64,000 nt of DNA. It comes from an uncultured Collinsella sp. (GTDB lineage: Bacteria > Actinomycetota > Coriobacteriia > Coriobacteriales > Coriobacteriaceae). The position numbers and the translations under genes are program-made. The notes beneath the pieces are model-generated. The model made no database searches and was not told the DNA's origin. It saw only the letters and a list, made by a program, of their open reading frames with translations. Shown here piece after piece: positions 24,495 to 31,558 of this stretch (within the stretch, counting starts at the first letter, position 1; each line of letters starts with the position of its first letter). Location of the stretch: assembly GCA_900541125.1 (NCBI GenBank), contig UQIK01000002.1, forward strand, positions 62,001 to 126,000. Reading direction: 5' to 3'.

Positions 24495-24863
24495 CTATTC
24501 CTCCCTGCCTGCGCCCGCGAGCATCGCCGCGAACGTCTCCAATGTCATGGTCACGAACTGCTCGCCGGGGATGGCGGTCCCGCGGCGCTTCCAGACGACC
24601 ACGCCGTAGTCCGCCCCGCGGTTCCTGCGCTCGGTCTCCGCCTCGCGCAGCCACTTGGGCAGCTCGTGCCTGCCCTGGTAGTCCTTGCACTCGATTGCGA
24701 TGCCCCGCCCGGCCACCGACACGCCGCGGATGTCTCCCGTGTCGTGCGAGCCGGTCTTGACCTGCCTGTCGATGTCGGCCCCCAGCCTCCCGGCGAGGTA
24801 GTCGGCGACCAGGCGCTCGAACCTCGTGCCCGCGTCCCTCGCGGTCCTCCTGCTCCTACTCAT
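24495..24863 (-). CDS. PD-(D/E)XK Holliday junction resolvase-like nuclease
   Basis: 122 residues with the archaeal-type resolvase / VRR nuclease layout: DAGTRFERLVADYLAGRLG, then TGSHDTGDIRGVSVAGRGIAIECKDYQGR, giving the D...E-x-K active-site set in GDI and AIECKD. It probably resolves branched intermediates made by the Erf pathway. Overlaps the upstream gene by eight bases. Confidence 0.85.
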   Translation of the reverse strand: MSRSRRTARDAGTRFERLVADYLAGRLGADIDRQVKTGSHDTGDIRGVSVAGRGIAIECKDYQGRHELPKWLREAETERRNRGADYGVVVWKRRGTAIPGEQFVTMTLETFAAMLAGAGREE

Positions 24864-25194
24864 CGACGAAACCGTCGCTCTTGGAACGGTGCTTGTTGAA
24901 TGCGTCCCTCAGGTGCGGGTAGCGCGCCTCCATGATGCGGGCGAGGCTCGGCGCGAGGCCGTTCTTCACGCCGACGTGCAGCTCGTTGCGCACCATGTGG
25001 ATGAGGTAGTTGATCGAGACGTAGCCCTTGCGGTTGAGGCGGGTGGCCTGCTCGACCATGAAGCCCCACGCCCGCGGGTGCTCGCCTATCCATGCTCGCG
25101 CGTCCGCCATGTCCTGCTCGCCGTCCGCGCCGAGGCCGAATATCTCGAGCTGGTTGCTCATCGGCTTCTGGCGGTATCTCTCGTCGTTACGCAT
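24856..25194 (-). CDS. Early phage protein, unknown
   Basis: 112 residues. The core (MADARAWIGEHPRAWGFMVEQATRLNRKGYVSINYLIHMVRNELHVGVKNGLAPSLARIM) looks like a compact helical domain found in phage early genes. A second start, MSNQLEIFG at 25161, is possible. Function not recognised. Confidence 0.6.
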   Translation of the reverse strand: MRNDERYRQKPMSNQLEIFGLGADGEQDMADARAWIGEHPRAWGFMVEQATRLNRKGYVSINYLIHMVRNELHVGVKNGLAPSLARIMEARYPHLRDAFNKHRSKSDGFVDE

Positions 25195-25468
25195 TGACGG
25201 CCCCCGCAGCGCATGCGGCCTTTGCCGCCTGGATCGCGCCGTCCATCGTCGGGAGGACGAAGACGGTCAGGACCGCCGCGAACAGGACCGCGGCGGCGAT
25301 GAAGCCGACCATGGCCCCCGCCCTGAACGCATCGGAGTCGAGCTGCTCGCGAACGGTCGGTCGGTATGACTTGGGTGCTATGATGGTCTGAGCCTCATGT
25401 CTGGGGCTGTTTCGGCGAGTGCTCACAAGTTGGTAGCTGGGGGCGCTCGCTTCTTTGTATGTGTACAT
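25187..25468 (-). CDS. Small phage membrane protein
   Basis: 93 residues from MYTYKEASAP. The N-terminal 46 are polar; residues ~48-72 (FRAGAMVGFIAAAVLFAAVLTVFVL) are one transmembrane helix, followed by a short amphipathic end. Early-operon position and membrane anchoring would fit superinfection exclusion, but this is only a possibility. Confidence 0.6.
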   Translation of the reverse strand: MYTYKEASAPSYQLVSTRRNSPRHEAQTIIAPKSYRPTVREQLDSDAFRAGAMVGFIAAAVLFAAVLTVFVLPTMDGAIQAAKAACAAGAVNA

Positions 25469-25524
25469 CTTGTGTTCCCTTCTGATGTTTCCGCAGGTCA
25501 GGGCTAGGGTGCTTTTTAGGGTCT

Positions 25525-25878
25525 TTATTTTTGGGACTTTTTCGCGCGGCTCTTGGCGCTGTAGCACCTCTGCCGCTCGCGGTCGTTCCGCTTGGACCTC
25601 GCAGCCTCCTCGCGCATCGCGCTGGCCTGCTCCCTGAGGTCTGCCACGTGGCCCTCCTTCGTGCACTCCGCGCACCAGCCGTTCGCTTTGTTCAGCGGCT
25701 TGAACGTCATGCGCCCGCACTTCGGGCACATCCAGCGCTGCCGGAGCGAAATGCCGCACTTCCTCGCCTGGAGCTTCACGGCCTCGGTAGTCCGTCCGAG
25801 CGCCTTGGCTATCTCCTTGGCTCCGTCGCCGGCGTGCTCCCTCAGGTACCGGATCTCACGTGTCGACCATGGCCTCAC
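25525..25878 (-). CDS. HTH plus zinc-ribbon phage protein
   Basis: 117 residues from a GTG at 25876-25878 that overlaps the upstream stop (GTGA) and has a GGAGGGGAG ribosome site. Residues ~1-45 are a helix-turn-helix like GcrA/homeodomain types (WSTREIRYLREHAGDGAKEIAKALGRTTEAVKLQARKCG). Then come a zinc ribbon (CPKCGRM, WCAEC) and a basic helix. Probably a DNA-binding early regulator. Confidence 0.72.
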   Translation of the reverse strand: MRPWSTREIRYLREHAGDGAKEIAKALGRTTEAVKLQARKCGISLRQRWMCPKCGRMTFKPLNKANGWCAECTKEGHVADLREQASAMREEAARSKRNDRERQRCYSAKSRAKKSQK

Positions 25879-26000
25879 TGTCTCTTGCTCCCCTCCTTCC
25901 TCTCCCATTCCCGGTACGCCGCCCGAAGCGTCGAGCACATGGTGTCGAGCGCTATCTCGCGCGGGGTCTTGGGCTTCTCCTCGTGCTCCTTGGCGTCCAT
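25875..26000 (-). CDS. Small early phage protein, unknown
   Basis: A 41-residue ORF (MDAKEHEEKPKTPREIALDT...), highly charged. The ATG abuts the stop of the HTH gene upstream (TAGATG) and its own stop overlaps the next start, so it fits the coupled chain. Function unknown. Confidence 0.55.
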   Translation of the reverse strand: MDAKEHEEKPKTPREIALDTMCSTLRAAYREWERKEGSKRQ

Positions 26001-26219
26001 CTAGGACACCGTCTTTACTGTTCGCTCTTCCGTGCGAGCCATGAGGTAATCGAGGCTACATCCGAACAGGTCAGCCATTTGGCAGAGCATGCTCACCTTC
26101 ACAGGGGTCTCGCCGGCCTCCCAAGCGCCGAGGGCAGAGCGGGATACACACAGTTCGTCCGCCAGGTCCTGCTGCGACATCTTCAGACGCGCACGCTCGG
26201 CTGCAATGTTGTTTTTCAT
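26001..26219 (-). CDS. XRE-family regulator, first gene of the leftward operon (Cro-like)
   Basis: 72 residues: a near-complete HTH_3 domain (ERARLKMSQQDLADELCVSRSALGAWEAGETPVKVSMLCQMADLFGCSLDYLM). The ATG at 26217-26219 has AAGGAGG five bases upstream. It is divergent from a second XRE gene and is the first gene of the lytic direction, the position of cro. It probably competes for the CCCC-N5-GGGTA operators. Confidence 0.85.
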   Translation of the reverse strand: MKNNIAAERARLKMSQQDLADELCVSRSALGAWEAGETPVKVSMLCQMADLFGCSLDYLMARTEERTVKTVS

Positions 26220-26237
26220 CGTTCCTCCTTCCGGCAT

Positions 26238-26329
26238 CCCCGTTTTGGGTATCTCGGTAAGAGACTATAACGCCATTATGGGTACTTAGCAAGATAAAAT
26301 GTTGCGGAAAGTCCCCAAAGCGGGTATCT
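26238..26329. promoter_or_regulatory. Three candidate repressor operators
   Basis: The motif CCCC-N5-GGGTATCT is at 26238-26254 and 26313-26329, with a weaker version CC-N5-GGGTACT at 26273-26286. One lies in each of the two divergent promoter spacers and one just downstream of the leftward -10. This is the typical layout of a genetic switch. Confidence 0.7.
26264..26292 (-). promoter_or_regulatory. Leftward early promoter
   Basis: Minus-sense TTGCTA at 26287-26292 and TATAGT at 26264-26269 with a 17-base spacer. The weak operator copy lies in the spacer. It would transcribe the Cro-like gene and the whole early operon. Confidence 0.7.
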
Positions 26330-26330
26330 T
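26302..26330 (+). promoter_or_regulatory. Rightward (lysogeny) promoter
   Basis: TTGCGG at 26302-26307 and TATCTT at 26325-26330 with a 17-base spacer. The operator at 26313-26329 covers the spacer and most of the -10, so binding would shut it off. Drives the repressor, and perhaps the unknown gene and integrase beyond it. Confidence 0.6.
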
Positions 26331-26354
26331 TTTCTTATGTAGAAAGGAGAAGCG

Positions 26355-26678
26355 ATGCTGCTCAAGGAATACCGCCGCATGCGTCATTTGACGCAGGAAG
26401 ACGTTGCAAAAGTTCTCGGCATTCCGAAGAAGACCTACCAAAACTACGAACGCGAGGTCAGAGAAGCCGATTCCGATGTCCTCTGTCGACTTGCCGACTA
26501 CTACAAGATCAGCCTTGACGAACTTGTTGGAAGACAGTCGGCACCCCAGCTAATAGACGATGCAACCGGACGTGATGCGGACAGGCTTGCTGCCATTTTC
26601 TACTCACTCGACAAGACTGGCCGCGCAGTTCTTCTTGATGTCGCAGCGTCCCTCGAGAGAAACCTCCTGAAGGAATAA
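26355..26678 (+). CDS. XRE-family repressor (CI-like)
   Basis: 107 residues. The HTH_3 domain is residues 1-60 (LLKEYRRMRHLTQEDVAKVLGIPKKTYQNYEREVREADSDVLCRLADYYKISLDELVG); a short helical C-terminal part could dimerise. No LexA-type peptidase domain, so induction must use another route. Ribosome site AAAGGAG. Divergent from the Cro-like gene. Confidence 0.82.
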   Translation: MLLKEYRRMRHLTQEDVAKVLGIPKKTYQNYEREVREADSDVLCRLADYYKISLDELVGRQSAPQLIDDATGRDADRLAAIFYSLDKTGRAVLLDVAASLERNLLKE

Positions 26679-26691
26679 GGATCGCTACGGC

Positions 26692-26901
26692 ATGGAATAC
26701 CGCTACGTACTTGCTTTTTACCTCGACAAAAAGGATATGTCGCCGGCAGAATTGGCCAGCAAAATCGGTTCCCCGCGCTCAACGATCTCCGCGCTCCTTA
26801 GCGGACGAGCCAAGGAGCCCACACTTGGAAAAGCGAAGGCCATAGCGGACGCGTTGGGCGTATCGCTTGACGAAATGGCCAGGAAAACGTTTGAGGAGTG
26901 A
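26692..26901 (+). CDS. Second XRE-family regulator on the lysogeny side
   Basis: 69 residues, a single HTH_3 domain (VLAFYLDKKDMSPAELASKIGSPRSTISALLSGRAKEPTLGKAKAIADALGVSLDEMA). It begins 13 bases after the repressor stop and ends three bases before the next gene, so the three are one operon. It may modulate the switch or regulate the downstream unknown gene. Confidence 0.8.
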   Translation: MEYRYVLAFYLDKKDMSPAELASKIGSPRSTISALLSGRAKEPTLGKAKAIADALGVSLDEMARKTFEE

Positions 26902-26904
26902 CCC

Positions 26905-27801
26905 ATGGGATTGTTCGGTGACATTGCGAGAGCCGCCGCTAACGCCGCTCTCAGCACGGCGAAAGATATGATGGAGGACGCTGCTGCCGCTAAGCTTGGC
27001 CAGCAGGTAGGCGTTGGCAAGTCCATATCATTTCGCGGTGAGTGCGAGCGCACCGTATACGTCTATTACGGCGAGCCGTTGAGGAAGATTCGTAAAGGTG
27101 ATGTGTTCGATGCCGAGGTCGTGACGAAGCCAATGCGGCTGAGAAGCGAGCTCACGGGTGGCGTATGGGACACCGCGGACGACGGCTTCGCGCTCGCGTA
27201 CAAAGGAAAGGTGTTTGGGGCAGCGTCGGCTCTCGGAAACACGTTCAAGGACATTACGGAGCTCGGATACAGAATCACTGTGTCGTGCAGAATGACGGGA
27301 TGGTACGCCAAGGGAATCCCGACCGTCGTCATGATGATCGACGAGCCCGAGGAGATATTCGCGTGGCTCGATGCCTGCAAGGGCCTTGGGCGCGACGTCA
27401 GGTTCGAGGACAGGCATTCCCCCGAATGCGAGGCGGCGACATCCAAGGTGCAAACGGCGCGAATGCTGTCGAAGATGTGCGGACGAGAACTGCCGGTGGG
27501 CGTGGACGGAGACTGTGTCTACATCGAGGATGACAAGTGGGCAGGCAGGAGAAAAAGCGGGATATTCCCGGTCGAGGTCTCCACGGAGCTGGTCCCGACT
27601 CCTCGCGGGTCAACAGCGAAACCTCATGTAGCCGTTTTTGTGGACGGGGCGATGGCGGCCGATGTCAGCGCGAGGTGCGTGCACTACAAAACCCTCGCCG
27701 AGCATGCCGGCGAGCGCCCCTATTTCTCCTGCTGCCAAAAGCGAGAAGGACACAATGGCTTTCCAATATGGATGGTAACCGTTGTCTATCTCGAAAGATA
27801 A
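26905..27801 (+). CDS. Lysogeny-operon protein of unknown function
   Basis: 298 residues. The start is an amphipathic, Ala-rich helix (MGLFGDIARAAANAALSTAK...). Then comes a beta-rich domain with FRGECERTVYVYYGEPLRKI and GKVFGAASALGN, reminiscent of HIRAN-type substrate binders but not a firm match. The C-terminal half has several Cys and a closing strand (GFPIWMVTVVYLER). It is cotranscribed with repressors and sits before the integrase, the place for superinfection exclusion or cargo genes. No known family recognised. Confidence 0.6.
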   Translation: MGLFGDIARAAANAALSTAKDMMEDAAAAKLGQQVGVGKSISFRGECERTVYVYYGEPLRKIRKGDVFDAEVVTKPMRLRSELTGGVWDTADDGFALAYKGKVFGAASALGNTFKDITELGYRITVSCRMTGWYAKGIPTVVMMIDEPEEIFAWLDACKGLGRDVRFEDRHSPECEAATSKVQTARMLSKMCGRELPVGVDGDCVYIEDDKWAGRRKSGIFPVEVSTELVPTPRGSTAKPHVAVFVDGAMAADVSARCVHYKTLAEHAGERPYFSCCQKREGHNGFPIWMVTVVYLER

Positions 27802-27846
27802 AAAGAGCCCCGTCGGCAGCGCCGGTACCGCTATAGCCGACAGGGC
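27800..27846 (-). terminator. Terminator-like hairpin, minus sense
   Basis: GCCC-C-GTCGGC at 27807-27817 pairs with GCCGAC-A-GGGC at 27836-27846. In the minus sense it is followed by CTCTTTTTATC. It would stop leftward transcripts (for example from the tRNA promoter) before they run antisense into the repressor operon. Confidence 0.55.
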
Positions 27847-27904
27847 ATCCAACCAGTGCACCCATGCAAACTCAACAACTTGAAGGAAGGGTGACATACA
27901 CATT

Positions 27905-29365
27905 ATGCCAAAGAAGGCAGTGATATACGCGAGGTTCTCGTGCAACAGGCAGCGCGAGGCCTCGATCGAGGACCAGCTGCGCGTCTGCCGCGAGTGGTGC
28001 GCGCGCGAGGGCTACGAGGTCGCGGCGGAGTACTGCGACCGCGCCGTGTCGGGACGCACCGACGACCGCCCCGAGTTCCAGCGGATGATAGCCAACGCCG
28101 GAGAGAGCGAGATCGTCCTCGTCTACATGATGGACCGCTTCAGCCGCGGCGAGTACGACGCGCCGATATACAAGCGCGAGCTCGCCACGCACGGGGTCAA
28201 GCTGGTCTCGGCGCTCGAGCAGATACCCGACAGCCCGGAGGGCATCATCTACGAGAAGCTGCTCGAGGGGCTCGCCGCCTGCGAATCGAGGAAGACGGCG
28301 ATACGCACCAAGCGCGGAATGGAGGGCAACGCCCTCAAGTGCAAGACCAACGGCGTGCGCATCTTCGGATACCGCAGGAACGGGGACGACGAGTACGAGG
28401 TCGACGAGGCGCAGGCGGCGTGGGTGCGCGAGGCCTTCGCGCTGAGGCTTGAGCGCATGTCCATGAACGCGATAGCGCGCGAGTTCGCTCGGCGCGGCCT
28501 CAGGACGCGCAAGGGCAACCCGTGCGGCCAGGCGATGGTGCAGCAGATGCTGCGCGACCGCAGGTACACGGGAAGGTACGAGTGGGGAGGCATCGTCCGC
28601 GAGGGCGGGATGCCGGCGATAGTGGACGAGGTGACGTTCATGGAGGTCCAGGGGATCAAGTGCCGCAAGCAGCGCTCGAGCGAGAACTGGGGCGACTTCA
28701 CCCTCGCGGGGACGGCGCTGTGCGCGGAATGCGGCAGGAACCTGCAGGGCGTGAGCGGCAGGGGCCGCAACAACGTGAAGTACGAGTACTACAGCTGCCC
28801 GGGGTCGTGCGTCCGCAACATCAGGCGCGAGGAGCTCGAGGGCTCCATAGCCTCGGCGCTGCGCGGGCTGCTCGGCGACCGCGGCGAGGCGCTGCAGATA
28901 GCCAACATGGTAGCGGAGCGCGCGGACACGGCCGAGGTGCGGGCTCGCCGCAGGCAGGCCGAGGACTCGCTCAGGGCCGCGGAGAGGGGCCTGAGGAACA
29001 TCCTCAACGCCATCGAGCAGGGCGTGATAGCGCCGGGCGTGAACGAGCGCATAGCCGAGCTGGAAGAGCAGCAGGCGCGCGCGAGGTACGACCTCGAGGC
29101 CATCACGGACGAGCGGATAGACCCGGAGCGCTTCGCCGACTTCCTGCAGTGCGGGACGGCGCTCGACGACGCGACGCTACTGAAGGCGTTCGTGTGGCAG
29201 GCTGTCGTCTCGGAGGACGAGATACTGGTCACGCTGAACTACGACAAAAAGGGCGAACCCGCCAGATTGGACATCCAGCGGGTTCGAGCAAAATTGGAAT
29301 GGTGCCCCATGTTGGATTCGAACCAACGGCCTTCTGCTCCGGAGGCAGACGCTCTAATCCCCTGA
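27905..29365 (+). CDS. int: Large serine recombinase (phage integrase)
   Basis: 486 residues. An N-terminal resolvase domain has the catalytic serine in YARFSCNRQREASIEDQL (S10) and the YMMDRFSRG motif. Next is the recombinase domain (RTKRGMEGNALKCKTNGVRIFGYRR... GLRTRKGNPCGQAMVQQMLRDRRYTG). Then come a zinc ribbon (LCAECGRNLQG, SCPGSC) and a coiled coil (~residues 335-400). The reading frame runs on into the antisense of tRNA-Arg, so the last ~22 codons are host tRNA sequence and the stop codon is in the tRNA. In the free phage the C-terminus must differ. Confidence 0.93.
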   Translation: MPKKAVIYARFSCNRQREASIEDQLRVCREWCAREGYEVAAEYCDRAVSGRTDDRPEFQRMIANAGESEIVLVYMMDRFSRGEYDAPIYKRELATHGVKLVSALEQIPDSPEGIIYEKLLEGLAACESRKTAIRTKRGMEGNALKCKTNGVRIFGYRRNGDDEYEVDEAQAAWVREAFALRLERMSMNAIAREFARRGLRTRKGNPCGQAMVQQMLRDRRYTGRYEWGGIVREGGMPAIVDEVTFMEVQGIKCRKQRSSENWGDFTLAGTALCAECGRNLQGVSGRGRNNVKYEYYSCPGSCVRNIRREELEGSIASALRGLLGDRGEALQIANMVAERADTAEVRARRRQAEDSLRAAERGLRNILNAIEQGVIAPGVNERIAELEEQQARARYDLEAITDERIDPERFADFLQCGTALDDATLLKAFVWQAVVSEDEILVTLNYDKKGEPARLDIQRVRAKLEWCPMLDSNQRPSAPEADALIP

Positions 29366-29376
29366 GCTAATAGGGC
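29300..29376 (-). tRNA. tRNA-Arg (CCG); prophage attachment locus
   Basis: Folds as a 77-base cloverleaf: acceptor GCCCTAT/ATGGGGC, D arm GCTC/GAGC, anticodon loop CTCCGGA (anticodon CCG, reads CGG), T loop TTCGAAT, encoded CCA. The 3' end is at the phage boundary. Because the integrase frame ends within it, this is the right-hand attachment junction, where the phage supplies one side and the host tRNA the other. Confidence 0.93.
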
Positions 29377-29387
29377 CAACGTTTGGC

Positions 29388-29417
29388 ATTATACCCAAGT
29401 GCACCACGGGCTATCAA
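29388..29417 (-). promoter_or_regulatory. tRNA-Arg(CCG) promoter
   Basis: Minus-sense TTGATA at 29412-29417 and a perfect TATAAT at 29388-29393, spacer 18, 12 bases before the tRNA. It lies on the host side of the junction, so the tRNA remains expressed in the lysogen. Confidence 0.75.
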
Positions 29418-29507
29418 AATAAAAGAAAAAGCTTTGCAATTCCGAGGAAGACGCGGTGCAACGGCCCACTTTAGAAGGCAAAAGCAAGTCAGATAGTATA
29501 AACTCTC

Positions 29508-29570
29508 ATGCACCATATATACACGGCTCGCGATGCGGGCCGTTTTTGCAAGGGTTATCCATCGAGGTGA
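29508..29570 (+). CDS. Possible leader peptide of the aromatic operon
   Basis: A 20-codon ORF (MHHIYTARDAGRFCKGYPSR) with two Tyr, one Phe and two His codons. It spans the terminator-like hairpin and ends 10 bases before aroF. A TATAAA at 29497-29502 would put the transcript start at or near its ATG. The aromatic codons suggest attenuation by tyrosine/phenylalanine supply, but so short an ORF may be chance. Confidence 0.3.
   Translation: MHHIYTARDAGRFCKGYPSR
29523..29547 (+). terminator. Terminator/attenuator hairpin upstream of aroF
   Basis: ACGGCTCGC at 29523-29531 pairs (one G-U) with GCGGGCCGT at 29535-29543 around a GAT loop, followed by TTTT. It lies between the likely promoter and the aroF start, so it either attenuates the aro operon or ends readthrough from the left. 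Confidence 0.65.
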
Positions 29571-29580
29571 GAGGCACACC

Positions 29581-30603
29581 ATGATTGCAATTTTAAAGCA
29601 GAGCGCCAGCGACGAGGCCGTCAGCCATATCGTCAGCTGGATTGAGAAAAAGGGCCTGAAGACCGATGTCTCGCGCGGCGAGAACGAGACGATCATCGGC
29701 CTGGTGGGCGATACGACCAAGATCGACCCGTTCCTGCTCGAGTCCATGGATGTCGTCGAGCGCGTACAGCGCGTCTCCGAGCCGTTCAAGCGCGCCAACC
29801 GCAAGTTCCACCCCGAGGACTCCGTCATCGACTGCGGCCACGGCGTCAAGATCGGCGGCGATCAGTTCCAGGTCATCGCCGGCCCGTGCTCCGTCGAGGG
29901 CGAGAACCTCATCCGCATCGCCCGCCGCGTAAAGGCCGCCGGCGCCTCGATGCTGCGCGGCGGTGCCTACAAGCCCCGCACCTCCCCCTACGCCTACCAG
30001 GGCATGGGCCCCGCCGGCCTCGACCTGCTGTGCGAGGCGTCTGCCGAGCTCGACATGCCGATCGTCACCGAGATCATGGACCCGCGCGACGTGCAGGTCT
30101 TCCTGGACAAGAAGATCGACGTCATGCAGATCGGCGCCCGCAACGCTCAGAACTTCCCTCTGCTCAAGGAGGTCGGCAAGACCCAGACACCGATTCTGCT
30201 CAAGCGCGGCATGTCCGGCACGATCGACGAGCTGCTTATGGCAGCCGAGTACATCATGAGCGAGGGCAACGACAACGTCATCCTGTGCGAGCGCGGTATC
30301 CGCACCTTCGAGACCCGCACCCGCAACACCTTCGACCTCAACGCCGTGCCGGTGCTGCACCACCTGTCGCACCTGCCCGTCGTCGCCGACCCCAGCCACG
30401 CCACCGGCTACACCCGCTACGTTGAGCCCATGGCGCTCGCCGCGACCGCCTGCGGTGCCAACGGCCTGGAGATCGAGGTCCACGACGAGCCGAGCCGAGC
30501 CTGGTCCGACGGCGCCCAGGCCCTCACCCCCGATCAGTTCGATGACACCATGCGCCGCATCCGAGCCATCCGCGAGGTTGTCTGCCAAGAGACCATGGAG
30601 TAG
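29581..30603 (+). CDS. aroF: 3-deoxy-D-arabino-heptulosonate 7-phosphate synthase
   Basis: 340 residues catalysing phosphoenolpyruvate plus erythrose 4-phosphate to DAHP, the first shikimate step. A ferredoxin-like N-terminal regulatory domain occupies residues 1-~70. The TIM barrel then carries AGPCSVE, LRGGAYKPRTSPYAYQG, the metal/active-site region QIGARNAQNF, KRGMSGTIDE and VVADPSHATGY. This is the AroF/AroG type Ibeta as in Thermotoga or Bacillus. First gene of the operon, start ATG after GAGGTGAGAGG. Confidence 0.96.
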   Translation: MIAILKQSASDEAVSHIVSWIEKKGLKTDVSRGENETIIGLVGDTTKIDPFLLESMDVVERVQRVSEPFKRANRKFHPEDSVIDCGHGVKIGGDQFQVIAGPCSVEGENLIRIARRVKAAGASMLRGGAYKPRTSPYAYQGMGPAGLDLLCEASAELDMPIVTEIMDPRDVQVFLDKKIDVMQIGARNAQNFPLLKEVGKTQTPILLKRGMSGTIDELLMAAEYIMSEGNDNVILCERGIRTFETRTRNTFDLNAVPVLHHLSHLPVVADPSHATGYTRYVEPMALAATACGANGLEIEVHDEPSRAWSDGAQALTPDQFDDTMRRIRAIREVVCQETME

Positions 30604-30606
30604 CCC

Positions 30607-31521
30607 ATGGGTACGGTGAGAAACGCGCGCGTTAACCAGGGCGGCCCCAAGTGCGCCGGTATCGTCGGCCTTGGCCTCATCGGCGGCAGCTTTGCCCGCG
30701 GCTATGCGCAGGCGGGCGTCCGCGTGCTGGCCTGGGACCCCGATGACGATGTCATGACGGCCGCCAGCATGGGCACTGTCGCCGGAGAGCTCAACGACAA
30801 GACACTCGCCGAATGCGACATCATCGTCCTGGCTTGCTACCCCGAGGCCTGCATCGAGTGGCTCGAGGCGCATGCCCAGGCACTCGCCGACGCCACCGAC
30901 ACCGAGGCCATCATGGGCCCCGTGGTGATCGACACGGTGGGCGTCAAAGGCATCGTGTGCGAGCGCGCCTTTGAGCTTGCCCGCGAGCACGGCTTTTACT
31001 TTGTGGGTGCGCACCCCATGGCGGGCACGCAGTTCTCGGGCTACGCACACTCTCGCGCCGACCTGTTCCAGGGCGCACCGCTCGTGCTTGTACCGCCCGC
31101 AGTGGACGACGCGCTCAAGCTCGAGCTTTTGGGCCAGGTGCGCGAGATGGTGCGCCCCTTGGGCTTTGGCAAGTTCAGCGTGACCAGCGCCGCCGAGCAC
31201 GACCGCGTCATCGCCTTCACGAGCCAGCTTGCGCACGTGGTATCCAACGCCTACGTCAAAAGCCCCACTGCCCAGGTCCACCACGGCTTTTCGGCCGGTA
31301 GCTACCGCGATCTCACCCGCGTGGCGCACCTCAACCCGCAAATGTGGTCCGAGCTCATGATCGACGACGCCGACGCGCTCGCCTTCGAGATCGATCATCT
31401 GATCGAGTCGCTTGGCGCCTACAGCCGTGCGCTCAAAGACCGCGACCAGCGCTATCTGGAGAATCTCCTTGCCGAAGGTGACCGCATTAAGCGCGCACTC
31501 GACGACGAGGCCTCCCACTAG
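30607..31521 (+). CDS. tyrA: Prephenate dehydrogenase
   Basis: 304 residues oxidising prephenate to 4-hydroxyphenylpyruvate with NAD(P). Rossmann motif GIVGLGLIGGSFARGY at 19-34; GAHPMAGTQFSGY holds the catalytic/prephenate-binding part; C-terminal all-helical domain. No ACT domain, so direct tyrosine feedback is not obvious. Three bases after aroF. Confidence 0.94.
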   Translation: MGTVRNARVNQGGPKCAGIVGLGLIGGSFARGYAQAGVRVLAWDPDDDVMTAASMGTVAGELNDKTLAECDIIVLACYPEACIEWLEAHAQALADATDTEAIMGPVVIDTVGVKGIVCERAFELAREHGFYFVGAHPMAGTQFSGYAHSRADLFQGAPLVLVPPAVDDALKLELLGQVREMVRPLGFGKFSVTSAAEHDRVIAFTSQLAHVVSNAYVKSPTAQVHHGFSAGSYRDLTRVAHLNPQMWSELMIDDADALAFEIDHLIESLGAYSRALKDRDQRYLENLLAEGDRIKRALDDEASH

Positions 31522-31558
31522 ACCAACCTATCACGCCAGGTCGAAAGGACCGAAGCTT

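Noticed and set aside
26600..26782. Minus-strand 60-codon ORF opposite the repressor genes
   Set aside because: Lies across the junction of two clear HTH genes and has no ribosome site.
28522..29370. Long plus-strand ORF ending HVGFEPTAFCSGGRRSNPLS
   Set aside because: It is another frame of the integrase gene; its familiar-looking end is only the antisense of the tRNA-Arg.
29593..31518. Minus-strand ORF of 641 codons opposite aroF and tyrA
   Set aside because: Purely an antisense artefact of GC-rich codon bias; no ribosome site and no recognisable domain.
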